A stretch of DNA of 35,698 nucleotides, taken from Alphaproteobacteria bacterium. GTDB taxonomy: Bacteria; Pseudomonadota; Alphaproteobacteria; Rhizobiales; Amorphaceae. The stretch covers positions 1 through 35,698 of the forward strand of contig JAUIJH010000040.1 of NCBI GenBank assembly GCA_030431335.1. The letters are read 5' to 3'. Position 1 is the stretch's first letter, and each line of letters starts with the position of its first letter. Shown here piece by piece: positions 7,910 through 14,847 of this stretch. Under the pieces are notes generated by a model. It was not told the origin of the DNA. It did not search any database and saw only the letters and a list, made by a program, of their open reading frames with translations. The position numbers and the translations under genes were made by a program.

Positions 7910-8595
7910 GGGGGCGGACCGGCCATCGAGCGGGCGCGGAACTGGCGCAGTCGCACCCGCTGTGCCGCCTCGATGTGGCCGCGCATCAGCATCTCGGCGG
8001 AGCCGCCGTCCCGCGCGGCGAGCGCGTCCAGCACCTGTCGATGCTCCCCGAGCGCCGCCGCCGCGCGCTCCGCCTCCTCCATGGTCGAGGGGCCGAGGAT
8101 CAGCATCGTCTTGTGGATCGCACCCATGGCGGCGACGAGGAAGCGGTTCTTGGCGGCGTCGAGCAGGGCGGCGTGGAACTGCTTGTTGAGGTGGTAGAGC
8201 CGTTCGGCATTGCCGGTCGCGGCGGCCATGTCCTCGTTGATGGCGCCGAGTTCGGCCAGCTCCACCTGCGAGGCGGCGCGGGCGGCGAGGCGGGCCGCCG
8301 TGCCTTCCAGGACCGCGCGCATCTCGTAGAGCTCGGTGACTTCGGCGTAGTCCAGCGCCCGCAGCGCGGCGCCGACGCGCGGCTGGTGCACCACGAGCCC
8401 CTCCGCCTCGAGCTGGCGGATCGCCTCGCGCACCGGCGTCCGGCTGATGCCGAAGCGGGTGGCGAGTTCGGTCTCCGTCAGCCGCGCGCCGGGGCGCAGC
8501 GTGCCGGAGCGGATTTCGGCGACGAGCCGGGCATAGGCGTCCTGCGCCGTGCTCGTGCGCTCGCTCACCTTTCGGGGGCCCGATGAAGGTGGCAC
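7906..8595 (-). CDS. GntR-family (FCD-type) transcriptional regulator of the tcu locus
   Basis: This 229-residue protein has an N-terminal winged helix-turn-helix (TAQDAYARLVAEIRSGTLRP, then LTETELATRFGISRTPVREA and IRQLEAEGLV) followed by an all-helical FCD ligand domain. The latter includes ELYEMRAVLEGTAARLAA, HLNKQFHAALLDAAKN and a final EHRQVLDAL, where the D/H/H metal or acid-binding residues of FCD regulators normally lie. FCD regulators usually sense carboxylic acids. The start is a GTG at 8595 with an ACGAGG site upstream; a second GTG at 8568 is possible. It overlaps tcuA by 4 nt and faces the AbrB-type gene across 65 nt holding a strong inverted repeat, its probable own operator. 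Salmonella uses a LysR protein (TcuR) for this job, so this is a different control module. Confidence 0.9.
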   Translation of the reverse strand: MPPSSGPRKVSERTSTAQDAYARLVAEIRSGTLRPGARLTETELATRFGISRTPVREAIRQLEAEGLVVHQPRVGAALRALDYAEVTELYEMRAVLEGTAARLAARAASQVELAELGAINEDMAAATGNAERLYHLNKQFHAALLDAAKNRFLVAAMGAIHKTMLILGPSTMEEAERAAAALGEHRQVLDALAARDGGSAEMLMRGHIEAAQRVRLRQFRARSMAGPPP

Positions 8596-8605
8596 GGGAG
8601 CCTCG

Positions 8606-8661
8606 TTGTGCGGTTCCGCTTGTGCATGCTATAGTATGCACCTGGATACAGTAGCAATCAA
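8606..8661. promoter_or_regulatory. Divergent promoters overlapped by a 20-nt operator
   Basis: GTGCATGCTATAGTATGCAC at 8622-8641 is an inverted repeat with one mismatched pair. On the plus strand TTGTGC (8606-8611), an 18-nt spacer and TATAGT (8630-8635) form a sigma70-like promoter toward the AbrB-type gene. On the minus strand TTGATT (complement of 8656-8661), a 17-nt spacer and CATACT (complement of 8633-8638) form one toward gntR-tcuAB. The operator covers both -10 boxes, so one bound dimer could shut off both operons. The rightward start would give a leader of only about 20 nt. The GntR protein encoded next to it is the obvious ligand-responsive repressor. Confidence 0.6.
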
Positions 8662-9746
8662 TGAACCCTTTTCCCAAGCTCGGTGAACGCCCGCTGGCCC
8701 GGCGGGCCCTGACGGTCGCGCTCGCGGCGGTCGGCGTCCTCGTCTTCTGGTCCCTCGGCCTGCCGCTGCCCTTCCTGTTCGGGCCGATGTTCGCCTGCCT
8801 GATCGCCGCGCTGGTCGGCTGCCCGCTGAAGGGGCTGGGGCAGGTGGGGATCGGCGCGCGCACCATCCTGGGCGTCGCGGTCGGCGCCTCGATTACCCCG
8901 ACGGTGGTGGCGCAACTCCCCGACATGATGGCCTCCGTCGCGCTGCTGCCGATCTATCTGGCGCTGATCGCGGCAATCGGAGTGCCCTATTTCCGCCACG
9001 TCTGCGGGTTCGACCCCGTCACCTCCTGGTATGCCGCCATGCCCGGTGGGCTGCAGGACATGGTCATCTTCGGCACCGAGGCGGGCGGCGATCCGCGTGC
9101 CCTGTCGCTGGTGCACGCGACGCGCGTCCTGATCATCGTGACGGTGGTCCCGTTCATCCTCATCCAATTCTTCGACGCGTCGCTGAGCAATCCCATCGGC
9201 GCGCCGGCGGCGGACGAGCCGCCGGTGGAAATGCTGCTGATGGTGCTGGCGGCCATCATCGGCTGGAAGGGCGGCGAGCGGCTCGGCCTGTTCGGCGCCT
9301 CCATCCTGGGGCCGATGATCCTGGCAGGCGCGCTGTCGCTCTCCGGCTTCATCCACACGCGCCCGCCGGCGGAGGCGATCCTGGCGGCGCAGTTCGGCAT
9401 CGGCATCGGTATCGGGGTCGGCTATGTCGGGGTGACGCTGTACGAACTGCGGCGCGACGTGCTCGCGGGCATCGTCTTCGTGGCGATCCTGGCGGGGCTG
9501 GCGGCGGTGTTCACCGAGATCGTCGTGCTCCTCGGCCTGCAGGGTCCGTTCGATGCCTTCCTCGCCTTCGCGCCGGGCGGACAGGCGGAGATGGCGGTGC
9601 TCGCCATCATCGCCGGCGCAGACCTCGGCTATGTCGTCGTCCACCACCTGACACGCATGATGCTCGTCATCACCCTGGCGCCGCTGTTCGCGCGCGTCCT
9701 CAAGGTGCGAGCGGCCCGCCGCGCGCGGGACGAGGGCAACGGGTAG
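8661..9746 (+). CDS. AbrB-family (duplicated AbrB membrane domain) putative transporter
   Basis: This 361-residue protein is almost wholly hydrophobic, with around ten membrane segments. It shows the internal duplication of the family often labelled 'ammonia monooxygenase/AbrB': two halves each with a glycine-rich helix (GLPLPFLFGPMFACLIAAL near 33-51 and GLFGASILGPMILAGALSLS near 211-230). FRHVCGFDPVTSWYAAMPGG and LGLQGPFDAFLAFAPGGQAE are the matching conserved loops ending in PGG. It is not the AbrB DNA-binding domain. It starts at an ATG with a poor ribosome binding site, divergent from gntR-tcuAB under a shared operator, and the second PrpF gene follows. Salmonella's tcu locus has an MFS carrier (TcuC); this protein may serve that role. 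Transport function is inferred. Confidence 0.8.
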   Translation: MNPFPKLGERPLARRALTVALAAVGVLVFWSLGLPLPFLFGPMFACLIAALVGCPLKGLGQVGIGARTILGVAVGASITPTVVAQLPDMMASVALLPIYLALIAAIGVPYFRHVCGFDPVTSWYAAMPGGLQDMVIFGTEAGGDPRALSLVHATRVLIIVTVVPFILIQFFDASLSNPIGAPAADEPPVEMLLMVLAAIIGWKGGERLGLFGASILGPMILAGALSLSGFIHTRPPAEAILAAQFGIGIGIGVGYVGVTLYELRRDVLAGIVFVAILAGLAAVFTEIVVLLGLQGPFDAFLAFAPGGQAEMAVLAIIAGADLGYVVVHHLTRMMLVITLAPLFARVLKVRAARRARDEGNG

Positions 9747-9803
9747 CCGCCGTGCGCGGAGCGGTCCGCACGCCAGGCGGAACGGCGGCGCGAGGCAATT
9801 TCC

Positions 9804-9830
9804 CGCCGGCTTCGTGCCGGCGTAGGGTTT
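9804..9830 (+). terminator. Stem-loop after the AbrB-type gene, possible weak terminator
   Basis: A 7-bp GC stem (CGCCGGC and GCCGGCG) with a TTCGT loop at 9804-9822 is followed by TAGGGTTTT. It lies 57 nt after the AbrB stop and 45 nt before the PrpF start. The short T-run suggests partial termination or mRNA protection, so downstream genes may be read at a lower level. Confidence 0.4.
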
Positions 9831-9866
9831 TGAGGCGAGGCCGTTGACCGGAAGGATGCCGCAGCG

Positions 9867-10958
9867 ATGACACAGGTCGCGATCCCATTTCATTTCCTGC
9901 GTGGCGGCACCTCGCGCGGCGCCTACTTCCGCCGCGCCGATTTGCCGGCCGACCGCGATGTCCTGTCCGAGGTGCTGATCAAGGTGATGGGCGCCGGCAA
10001 CCCGCGCAACATCGACGGGCTCGGCGGCGGCAACGCGGTGACCACCAAGGTCGCGATGCTGAGCGCCTCGGAGGATCCGGCCGCCGATGTCGACTATTTC
10101 TTCGCCCAGGTGGCCGTCAACGAGGCGCTGGTCGACTACCGGCCGACCTGCGGCAACATCCTGATCGGCGTCGGCCCGGCGGCGATCGAGATGGGGCTCG
10201 TGCCGGTGACGGGCGAGCGCACCCGCGTGCGCATCCGCGCCGTCAACACCGGCGCGCTGATCGAGGCGGTGGTGGAGACGCCGGGCGGGCGGGTCAACTA
10301 CGAGGGCGATGTCGCCATCGACGGCGTGCCGGGCACGGCGGCGCCCATCGGGCTCAACTTCCTCGACGTGGTCGGCTCCGGTACCGGGTCGATGCTGCCC
10401 ACCGGCAAGGTGCGCGAGGAGATCGACGGCATTTGGGTGACGCTGATCGACGTCGCGATGCCGATGATGATCGCGCGGGCGGCCGATTTCGGCATCACCT
10501 GCGACGAGAGCCAGAAAGAGCTCGACCTGATGAACGACCTCTTCGCCGCCATGGAGCCGCGCCGTCTGGAGGCGGGCCGGCGCATGGGGCTCGGCGACGT
10601 CGGCAAATCGGTGACACCCAAGATCGGACTGATCGCCCCGCCCACGGGCGATGCCAACCTCAAGGCGCGCTATTTCATGCCCTGGGCCTGCCATCCGACC
10701 CTGGCCATCACCGGCTCGCAGTGCCTTGCCGCCTGCGCGCTGGTGCCGGGCAGCATCGCGGAGGGGATCGCGCGGCCCATCGCCCCGGCGCCGGCCATCG
10801 TCAGGTTCGAGCATCCGGTGGGCACCATCGAGGTCACCGTCGACTATCGGCTCGACGACGGAGTGCTCGACTTCCGCTCCGCCGGCGTCGTGCGCACCGC
10901 AAGGCTGATCGCGCGCGGCGAGGTGCTGGTGCCCGAGCGCCTCCTGGGGGCCGCGTGA
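9867..10958 (+). CDS. PrpF-superfamily isomerase, candidate aconitate isomerase
   Basis: This 363-residue protein has the PrpF fold: FHFLRGGTSRGAYFRRADLP at 8-27, GAGNPRNIDGLGGGNAVTTK ending in K61, RPTCGNILIGVGP with C95, and MPWACHPTLAITGSQCLAAC near 271-290. K61 and C95 keep the 34-residue spacing of the lysine/cysteine pair proposed as catalytic in PrpF. It lacks the PHRCH segment of the GalD-like paralogue at 2480-3553, so its substrate differs. PrpF family members move double bonds in aconitate-type tricarboxylates such as 2-methylaconitate. Beside tcuAB, whose product is cis-aconitate, a cis/trans-aconitate isomerase role is attractive but inferred. Its stop overlaps the next gene's ATG by one base (TGATG). 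Confidence 0.85.
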   Translation: MTQVAIPFHFLRGGTSRGAYFRRADLPADRDVLSEVLIKVMGAGNPRNIDGLGGGNAVTTKVAMLSASEDPAADVDYFFAQVAVNEALVDYRPTCGNILIGVGPAAIEMGLVPVTGERTRVRIRAVNTGALIEAVVETPGGRVNYEGDVAIDGVPGTAAPIGLNFLDVVGSGTGSMLPTGKVREEIDGIWVTLIDVAMPMMIARAADFGITCDESQKELDLMNDLFAAMEPRRLEAGRRMGLGDVGKSVTPKIGLIAPPTGDANLKARYFMPWACHPTLAITGSQCLAACALVPGSIAEGIARPIAPAPAIVRFEHPVGTIEVTVDYRLDDGVLDFRSAGVVRTARLIARGEVLVPERLLGAA

Positions 10959-12622
10959 TGGACGCCGCCGGCACCCACGTCTTCGACATCCTCGCCGAGA
11001 CCTTCGCGCGCGAGGAGGTCGGCACGTTCTTCGCCCTGCTGGGCGACGCCAACATGAATTTCGCCACCCGCCTCGCCGAGCGCGGCAGCCGCATGATCGC
11101 CGTGCGTCACGAGCACTGCGCCGTCGCCGCGGCGATGGCCTACGCGAGGAAGAGCGGCGAAGTGGGGGTGGCCACCGTCACCTGCGGGCCCGGCCTGACG
11201 CAGTTGATGACGGCGCTGCCGGCGGCGGTGCGCGCGGGTCTGCCGCTGGTCGTCTTCGCCGGCGAGGCGCCCCTCAAGAGCGCCTGGTACAATCAGGAGA
11301 TCGACCAGGCCCCGCTGGTGACGGCGACGGGGGCCGCCTACCGCCCCCTGCATCACGTGCCGCGGATGCCGGCCGCGATCCGCGACGCCTTCCTCGATGC
11401 CCGGCGCGAGCGGCGGCCCATCGTGCTCGGCGTCCCGTTCGACCTCCAGGCGCAGCCGTGGAGCGGTCCGCCGGACCTGCCCGCCTCCTCGCGCGAGATC
11501 GCGCCGCGCCTGTCGCCGATGCCGCCGCACCCGGACGACGTGGCGCGCGCGGCGGCGGCGATCGCGGCGGCGGGCAAGGTGATCGTGATGGCGGGCCTCG
11601 GCGCCGCCGCAGCGGCGGCGGGGCCGGCCTGCCGTACCCTCGCCGAGCGCTGCGACGGCTTGCTCGCCACGACGCTGCCGGCCCGCGGCCTCTTCCACGA
11701 CGATCCGTTCTCGCTCGGCGTGGCGGGCGGATTTTCGAGCGCCATCGCCTGGGAATGCTTCGGCGAGGCGGATCTCGTCGTCGCGGTCGGCGGATCCCTC
11801 GCGCGGCACAATTCGGAGGGCGGCGCGCTGTGGCCCAAGGCGCGGGTGCTGCAGATCGACATCGAGCCGCGCACGCTGTCGCAAGGGCGCATCGCGGCGG
11901 ACTTGCATCTGCGCGCGGATGCGGCGCTGGGCGTCGAGGCCGTGATTGCGGCGCTCCCGCCGCGCCCGGCGGCTTGGCGCAGCACGGGGCTCGCGGCGCG
12001 CATCCGCACCGAGCCGGCCGACCCGCACCCCTTCGCGCCGGAGCCGGACGTGCTCGACCCGCGCGATGCGGTGGCGGCGCTGGAGGCGCACCTGCCGGCG
12101 CACTGGCAAATGGTCAATTCGTCCGGCCACTGCTCGTACTTCTTCGCGCAGATGCCCTCGCGCCCCTACGAGAAGTTCCTGACGATCCGCGAGTTCGGCG
12201 CCATCGGCAACGGCATCTCGTTCGCCATGGGCGTCGCCGCCGCCCGCCCCGACGAGACGGTGGTGATGTTCGACGGCGACGGCAGCCTGCTGATGCATGT
12301 GCAGGAGCTGGAGACGATCCGCCGCCACGGGCTCAACATCCTGATCGTCGTGTTCAACGACGGCGCCTACGGCTCGGAAATCCACAAGCTGCGCGCGGAG
12401 GGGATCTCCGACCGGGGCGCCGTGTTCGGGCGCACCGACCTCGCCGCCGTGGCGCGCGGCTTCGGGCTGGCCGGCGAGCGCGTCACCGACCTTGCCGCGC
12501 TGCCGCGCCTGATCGAGGATTTCGCCCGCGAAGGCGGGGCGGCGGTGTTCGACATCCCGGTGTCGGACAAGGTGATGTCGCCGGTGATGCGCCGTGCCCA
12601 CCCCGCGAAGGAGCGGTCATGA
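10958..12622 (+). CDS. Thiamine diphosphate-dependent enzyme (acetolactate synthase-like large subunit)
   Basis: This 554-residue protein has the three-domain layout of the ThDP decarboxylase/acetolactate synthase family. The N-terminal Pyr domain carries the activating glutamate E52 in VRHEHCAVAAAMAYAR and then TCGPGLTQLMTALP. A central domain with VIVMAGLGAAAAAAG follows. The C-terminal PP domain holds the ThDP-Mg motif running from GDGSLLMHVQEL (GDG 440-442) to VVFNDGAYGSE (ND 467-468). It is shorter than true acetolactate synthases, and no small regulatory subunit lies nearby, so a biosynthetic IlvB role is unlikely. It starts on the PrpF stop (1-nt overlap) and ends with a 4-nt overlap on a 2-hydroxyacid dehydrogenase gene. 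This suggests 2-oxoacid decarboxylation or carboligation within the tricarboxylate operon. The substrate is unknown. Confidence 0.88.
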   Translation: MDAAGTHVFDILAETFAREEVGTFFALLGDANMNFATRLAERGSRMIAVRHEHCAVAAAMAYARKSGEVGVATVTCGPGLTQLMTALPAAVRAGLPLVVFAGEAPLKSAWYNQEIDQAPLVTATGAAYRPLHHVPRMPAAIRDAFLDARRERRPIVLGVPFDLQAQPWSGPPDLPASSREIAPRLSPMPPHPDDVARAAAAIAAAGKVIVMAGLGAAAAAAGPACRTLAERCDGLLATTLPARGLFHDDPFSLGVAGGFSSAIAWECFGEADLVVAVGGSLARHNSEGGALWPKARVLQIDIEPRTLSQGRIAADLHLRADAALGVEAVIAALPPRPAAWRSTGLAARIRTEPADPHPFAPEPDVLDPRDAVAALEAHLPAHWQMVNSSGHCSYFFAQMPSRPYEKFLTIREFGAIGNGISFAMGVAAARPDETVVMFDGDGSLLMHVQELETIRRHGLNILIVVFNDGAYGSEIHKLRAEGISDRGAVFGRTDLAAVARGFGLAGERVTDLAALPRLIEDFAREGGAAVFDIPVSDKVMSPVMRRAHPAKERS

Positions 12623-13593
12623 AGGTTCACATTCTCGACGATTGGTTCGACACGCTGCGCACGCTGCCGAGTTTCGCCAGGCTGGCGGGCCACGACGTGA
12701 CCGTCCACACCGACCACGTGGAGCAGGAGGACGCGCTGGCGGCGCGGCTGGCGGAGGCCGAGGCGCTGGTGCTGTTCCGCGAGCGCACGCAGGTCCCCGG
12801 AACGCTGATCGACCGGCTGCCCCGGTTGAAGCTGATCAGCCTGCGCGGCGGCTATCCGCACGTCGATGTGGCCGGCGCTACGCGCAACGGCGTGCTGGTG
12901 TCGTCCAACATGCCGGCCGCTGCGCCTTCCGCGCCCACCGCCGAGCTGACCATCGCGCTGATGCTGGCGAGCGCGCGGCAGCTGCCGGCGCAGTTCGCCG
13001 CCGTCAAGGCGGGGCGCTGGCAGGCCGGCATCGGCCGCACGCTCAGGGGGTGCACCCTCGGCATCTACGGTTATGGCGGCATCGGCGGGCTCGCCGCCAA
13101 CCTGGCGCGCGCTTTCGGCATGAATGTCGTGTGGTGGGGATCGGAGGCGGGACGCGCGCGGGCGAACGCCGCGGGCGAGGCGGTTGCCGCGAGCCGCGAG
13201 GCGTTCTTTTCGCAGTGCGATTTCGTCAGCATCCATGTGCGGCTGACACCCGAGACGCGCGGCATCGTCACGGCGGACGATCTCCTCGCCATGCAGCCCT
13301 CGGCGACGTTCGTGAACACCTCGCGCGCCGGGCTGGTGGCGCCCGGCGCCCTTGCGGCGGCGCTGGCGGCGGGACGGCCCGGCACGCTGGCGCTCGACGT
13401 GTTCGACACCGAGCCGCTCGTCGACGCGAGCGACCCCGTCCTCAGCCATCCGGCGGTGATCGCGACGCCCCACATCGGATACGTCACCGAGGACGAACTC
13501 GATCTGCAGTTCGCCGACATCTACGATCAGATCGTCGCCTTCGCGGCGGGTGCGCCGATCCACATGATCAACCCGGAGGTCTGGCGGGGCTGA
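12619..13593 (+). CDS. D-isomer-specific 2-hydroxyacid dehydrogenase family protein
   Basis: At 324 residues this has the complete family signature. The NAD-binding motif is GIYGYGGIGGLAANLARAFG (GYGGIG at 151-156), and the catalytic triad is present as R236 in NTSRAGLV, E265 in DVFDTEPL and H285 in ATPHIGYV. The substrate-loop RGGYPHVDV at 76-84 is close to the usual GVDNIDL region but diverged. Family members reduce 2-oxoacids or oxidise D-2-hydroxyacids with NAD(P)(H). The ATG at 12619 has AAGGAG upstream and overlaps the ThDP enzyme stop by 4 nt (ATGA), so the two products probably act in sequence or as a complex. Three hairpins follow its end. The substrate cannot be assigned. Confidence 0.9.
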   Translation: MKVHILDDWFDTLRTLPSFARLAGHDVTVHTDHVEQEDALAARLAEAEALVLFRERTQVPGTLIDRLPRLKLISLRGGYPHVDVAGATRNGVLVSSNMPAAAPSAPTAELTIALMLASARQLPAQFAAVKAGRWQAGIGRTLRGCTLGIYGYGGIGGLAANLARAFGMNVVWWGSEAGRARANAAGEAVAASREAFFSQCDFVSIHVRLTPETRGIVTADDLLAMQPSATFVNTSRAGLVAPGALAAALAAGRPGTLALDVFDTEPLVDASDPVLSHPAVIATPHIGYVTEDELDLQFADIYDQIVAFAAGAPIHMINPEVWRG

Positions 13594-13676
13594 GCCCCGC
13601 CAGCGTGCTCTTTCGCGCGCCCATCGCCCGATGGGCGAGGACGCTGCGATCCGCTCGAGCGTTTCGCTTCGAGCGG
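13583..13676. terminator. Row of three hairpins between convergent genes
   Basis: Three separate stem-loops follow one another: 13583-13601 (8-bp GGCGGGGC/GCCCCGCC with the TGA stop codon of the dehydrogenase as loop), 13618-13637 (8-bp CGCCCATC/GATGGGCG, GCCC loop) and 13651-13676 (8-bp CCGCTCGA/TCGAGCGG enclosing a GCG/CGC inner stem). They fill the gap between the convergent dehydrogenase and aldolase genes. None has a long T-run. They probably act together as a bidirectional transcription barrier. Confidence 0.5.
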
Positions 13677-13722
13677 ACCGTTCTCTAGCGGGCGCGGCGG
13701 GGACGCCGACGCTGCTCGCGTT

Positions 13723-14847
13723 TCAGCCGGCGGTCTTGGAGTTGGCGCGTGCCGGACGCGCCACCGGCTTTTTTCGCGCCACCTTTGAAGCGGTTCTGCT
13801 TCCCTTTGCCGGTGCTGCTTCGGCGGGCTGGTCCGCCGACGGCGTGGCGGCGGGCGCCGCAGTGGCCTTGGGCGCCTTCGTGGCGGCGCGGGCGGACGCT
13901 TTCTTGCCGCGCGCGGGGGCGGGCTCGGCTGCGACCGTGGTCTCGGCAGCCGCCGCGGCCTTCGCGGCCTGCTTGCGGGGCGCGGGCTTGGCGGCGGGCT
14001 TGGATGCCTTGGAAGCCGGTGCCTTGGCGGTCGCGGCGGGGGCGGGCTTCTTCGCGGCGCGGCGCGGTGCCGGCTTTGCCGCGGCTGCCTTCGCCGGCGC
14101 AGGCGCTGGCGCGGGGGTCGGCTCCGGTTCGGGCTCGGGTTCCGGGGCGGGGGCCGGCTCGGGCGCGGCGGCAGGGGCCTCGACCTTCAGCGCCGCTTCG
14201 TCCTTGCGCTTGGGGCCGTAGCTCTTGAACTTCTCGATGACGTTGGCGATCTCCGCGTCCGACAGCACGACCGGCGTGCCGACCGAAACGGCGATGGTGT
14301 ATTGCTGCGCCAGCGTTTCCATCTCGCGCGCGAGCCACAGCGCCTTGCCGAGGTTCGCCCCGCACGCGATCACGCCGTGGTTGGCGAGGATGCAGCCCAT
14401 GCGCCCGTCCAGCGCCGCCAGCGCGTTGCGCGACAACTCTTCCGTGCCGTAGGTGGCGTAGGGCGCGCAGCGCACCGACGGGCCGCCCACCGCCGCGATC
14501 ATGTAGTGCACGGCCGGGATGTCCTTGTTGAGCATCGACAGGCCGGTCAGATAAGGCGGGTGAGCGTGCACGATGGCATCGACGTCCGCGCGCTCGCGCA
14601 TGATGTCGAGGTGGAAGCGCCACTCGGTCGAGGGTGCGTGCGGCCCGTGCGCGGTGCCGTCCATCGTGAGGAAGATGATGTCTTCCGGCGCCATCGTGGC
14701 ATAGGCGAGACCGGAGGGGGTGATCAGCAGACCGTCATTCCAGCGCGCCGAAACGTTACCGGACGTTCCCTGGTTGATGCCGCGCTCCTCCATCGCAAGA
14801 CAGGTTCTGATAATTTCGCCTCTGAGGGCACGCTCGGCATCGTTCAT
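13723..14847 (-). CDS. Class II aldolase/adducin-family protein with a histone H1-like C-terminal tail
   Basis: The protein has 374 residues. Residues 1-215 are a complete class II aldolase (FucA/AraD type): phosphate-site motifs SGNVSAR (29-35) and TPSG (43-46), the catalytic glutamate E75, and the zinc ligands H94 and H96 (VHAHPP) and H157 (LANHGV). Such enzymes cleave ketose 1-phosphates to DHAP plus an aldehyde, or epimerise pentulose phosphates. Residues 222-252 are a Pro/Glu/Ala linker (PEPEPEPEP). Residues 253-374 are almost only Ala, Lys, Pro and Arg with AAKPAP-like repeats, strongly basic and resembling the tail of histone H1. Fuculose-phosphate aldolases are normally about 210-230 residues, so about 150 residues are extra. 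The ATG overlaps the SorC regulator stop (ATGA). The tail reads through in one frame with no sign of frameshift. Confidence 0.9.
   Translation of the reverse strand: MNDAERALRGEIIRTCLAMEERGINQGTSGNVSARWNDGLLITPSGLAYATMAPEDIIFLTMDGTAHGPHAPSTEWRFHLDIMRERADVDAIVHAHPPYLTGLSMLNKDIPAVHYMIAAVGGPSVRCAPYATYGTEELSRNALAALDGRMGCILANHGVIACGANLGKALWLAREMETLAQQYTIAVSVGTPVVLSDAEIANVIEKFKSYGPKRKDEAALKVEAPAAAPEPAPAPEPEPEPEPTPAPAPAPAKAAAAKPAPRRAAKKPAPAATAKAPASKASKPAAKPAPRKQAAKAAAAAETTVAAEPAPARGKKASARAATKAPKATAAPAATPSADQPAEAAPAKGSRTASKVARKKPVARPARANSKTAG

Noticed and set aside
8658..10814. A 718-codon open frame on the minus strand opposite the AbrB and PrpF genes
   Set aside because: It is antisense to two genes with clear family motifs, has a low-complexity Arg/His/Asp-rich translation, and no motif of its own. 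Long antisense frames are expected at this GC content.
10958..12622. Annotation of the ThDP enzyme as biosynthetic acetolactate synthase IlvB
   Set aside because: There is no small subunit gene, the length is shorter than usual, and it is embedded in a catabolic tricarboxylate operon.
13723..14200. Possibility that the histone-like tail arose from a recent frameshift in the aldolase gene
   Set aside because: The aldolase core ends normally, the tail has organised Pro/Glu then Lys/Ala/Pro composition, and there is no alternative frame that restores a family C-terminus.
13631..14221. Plus-strand frame of 196 codons rich in Ala and Gly opposite the aldolase tail
   Set aside because: It is the complement of the Ala/Pro/Lys-rich tail. 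Third-position G/C use and the coupled start with the SorC gene favour the minus strand.
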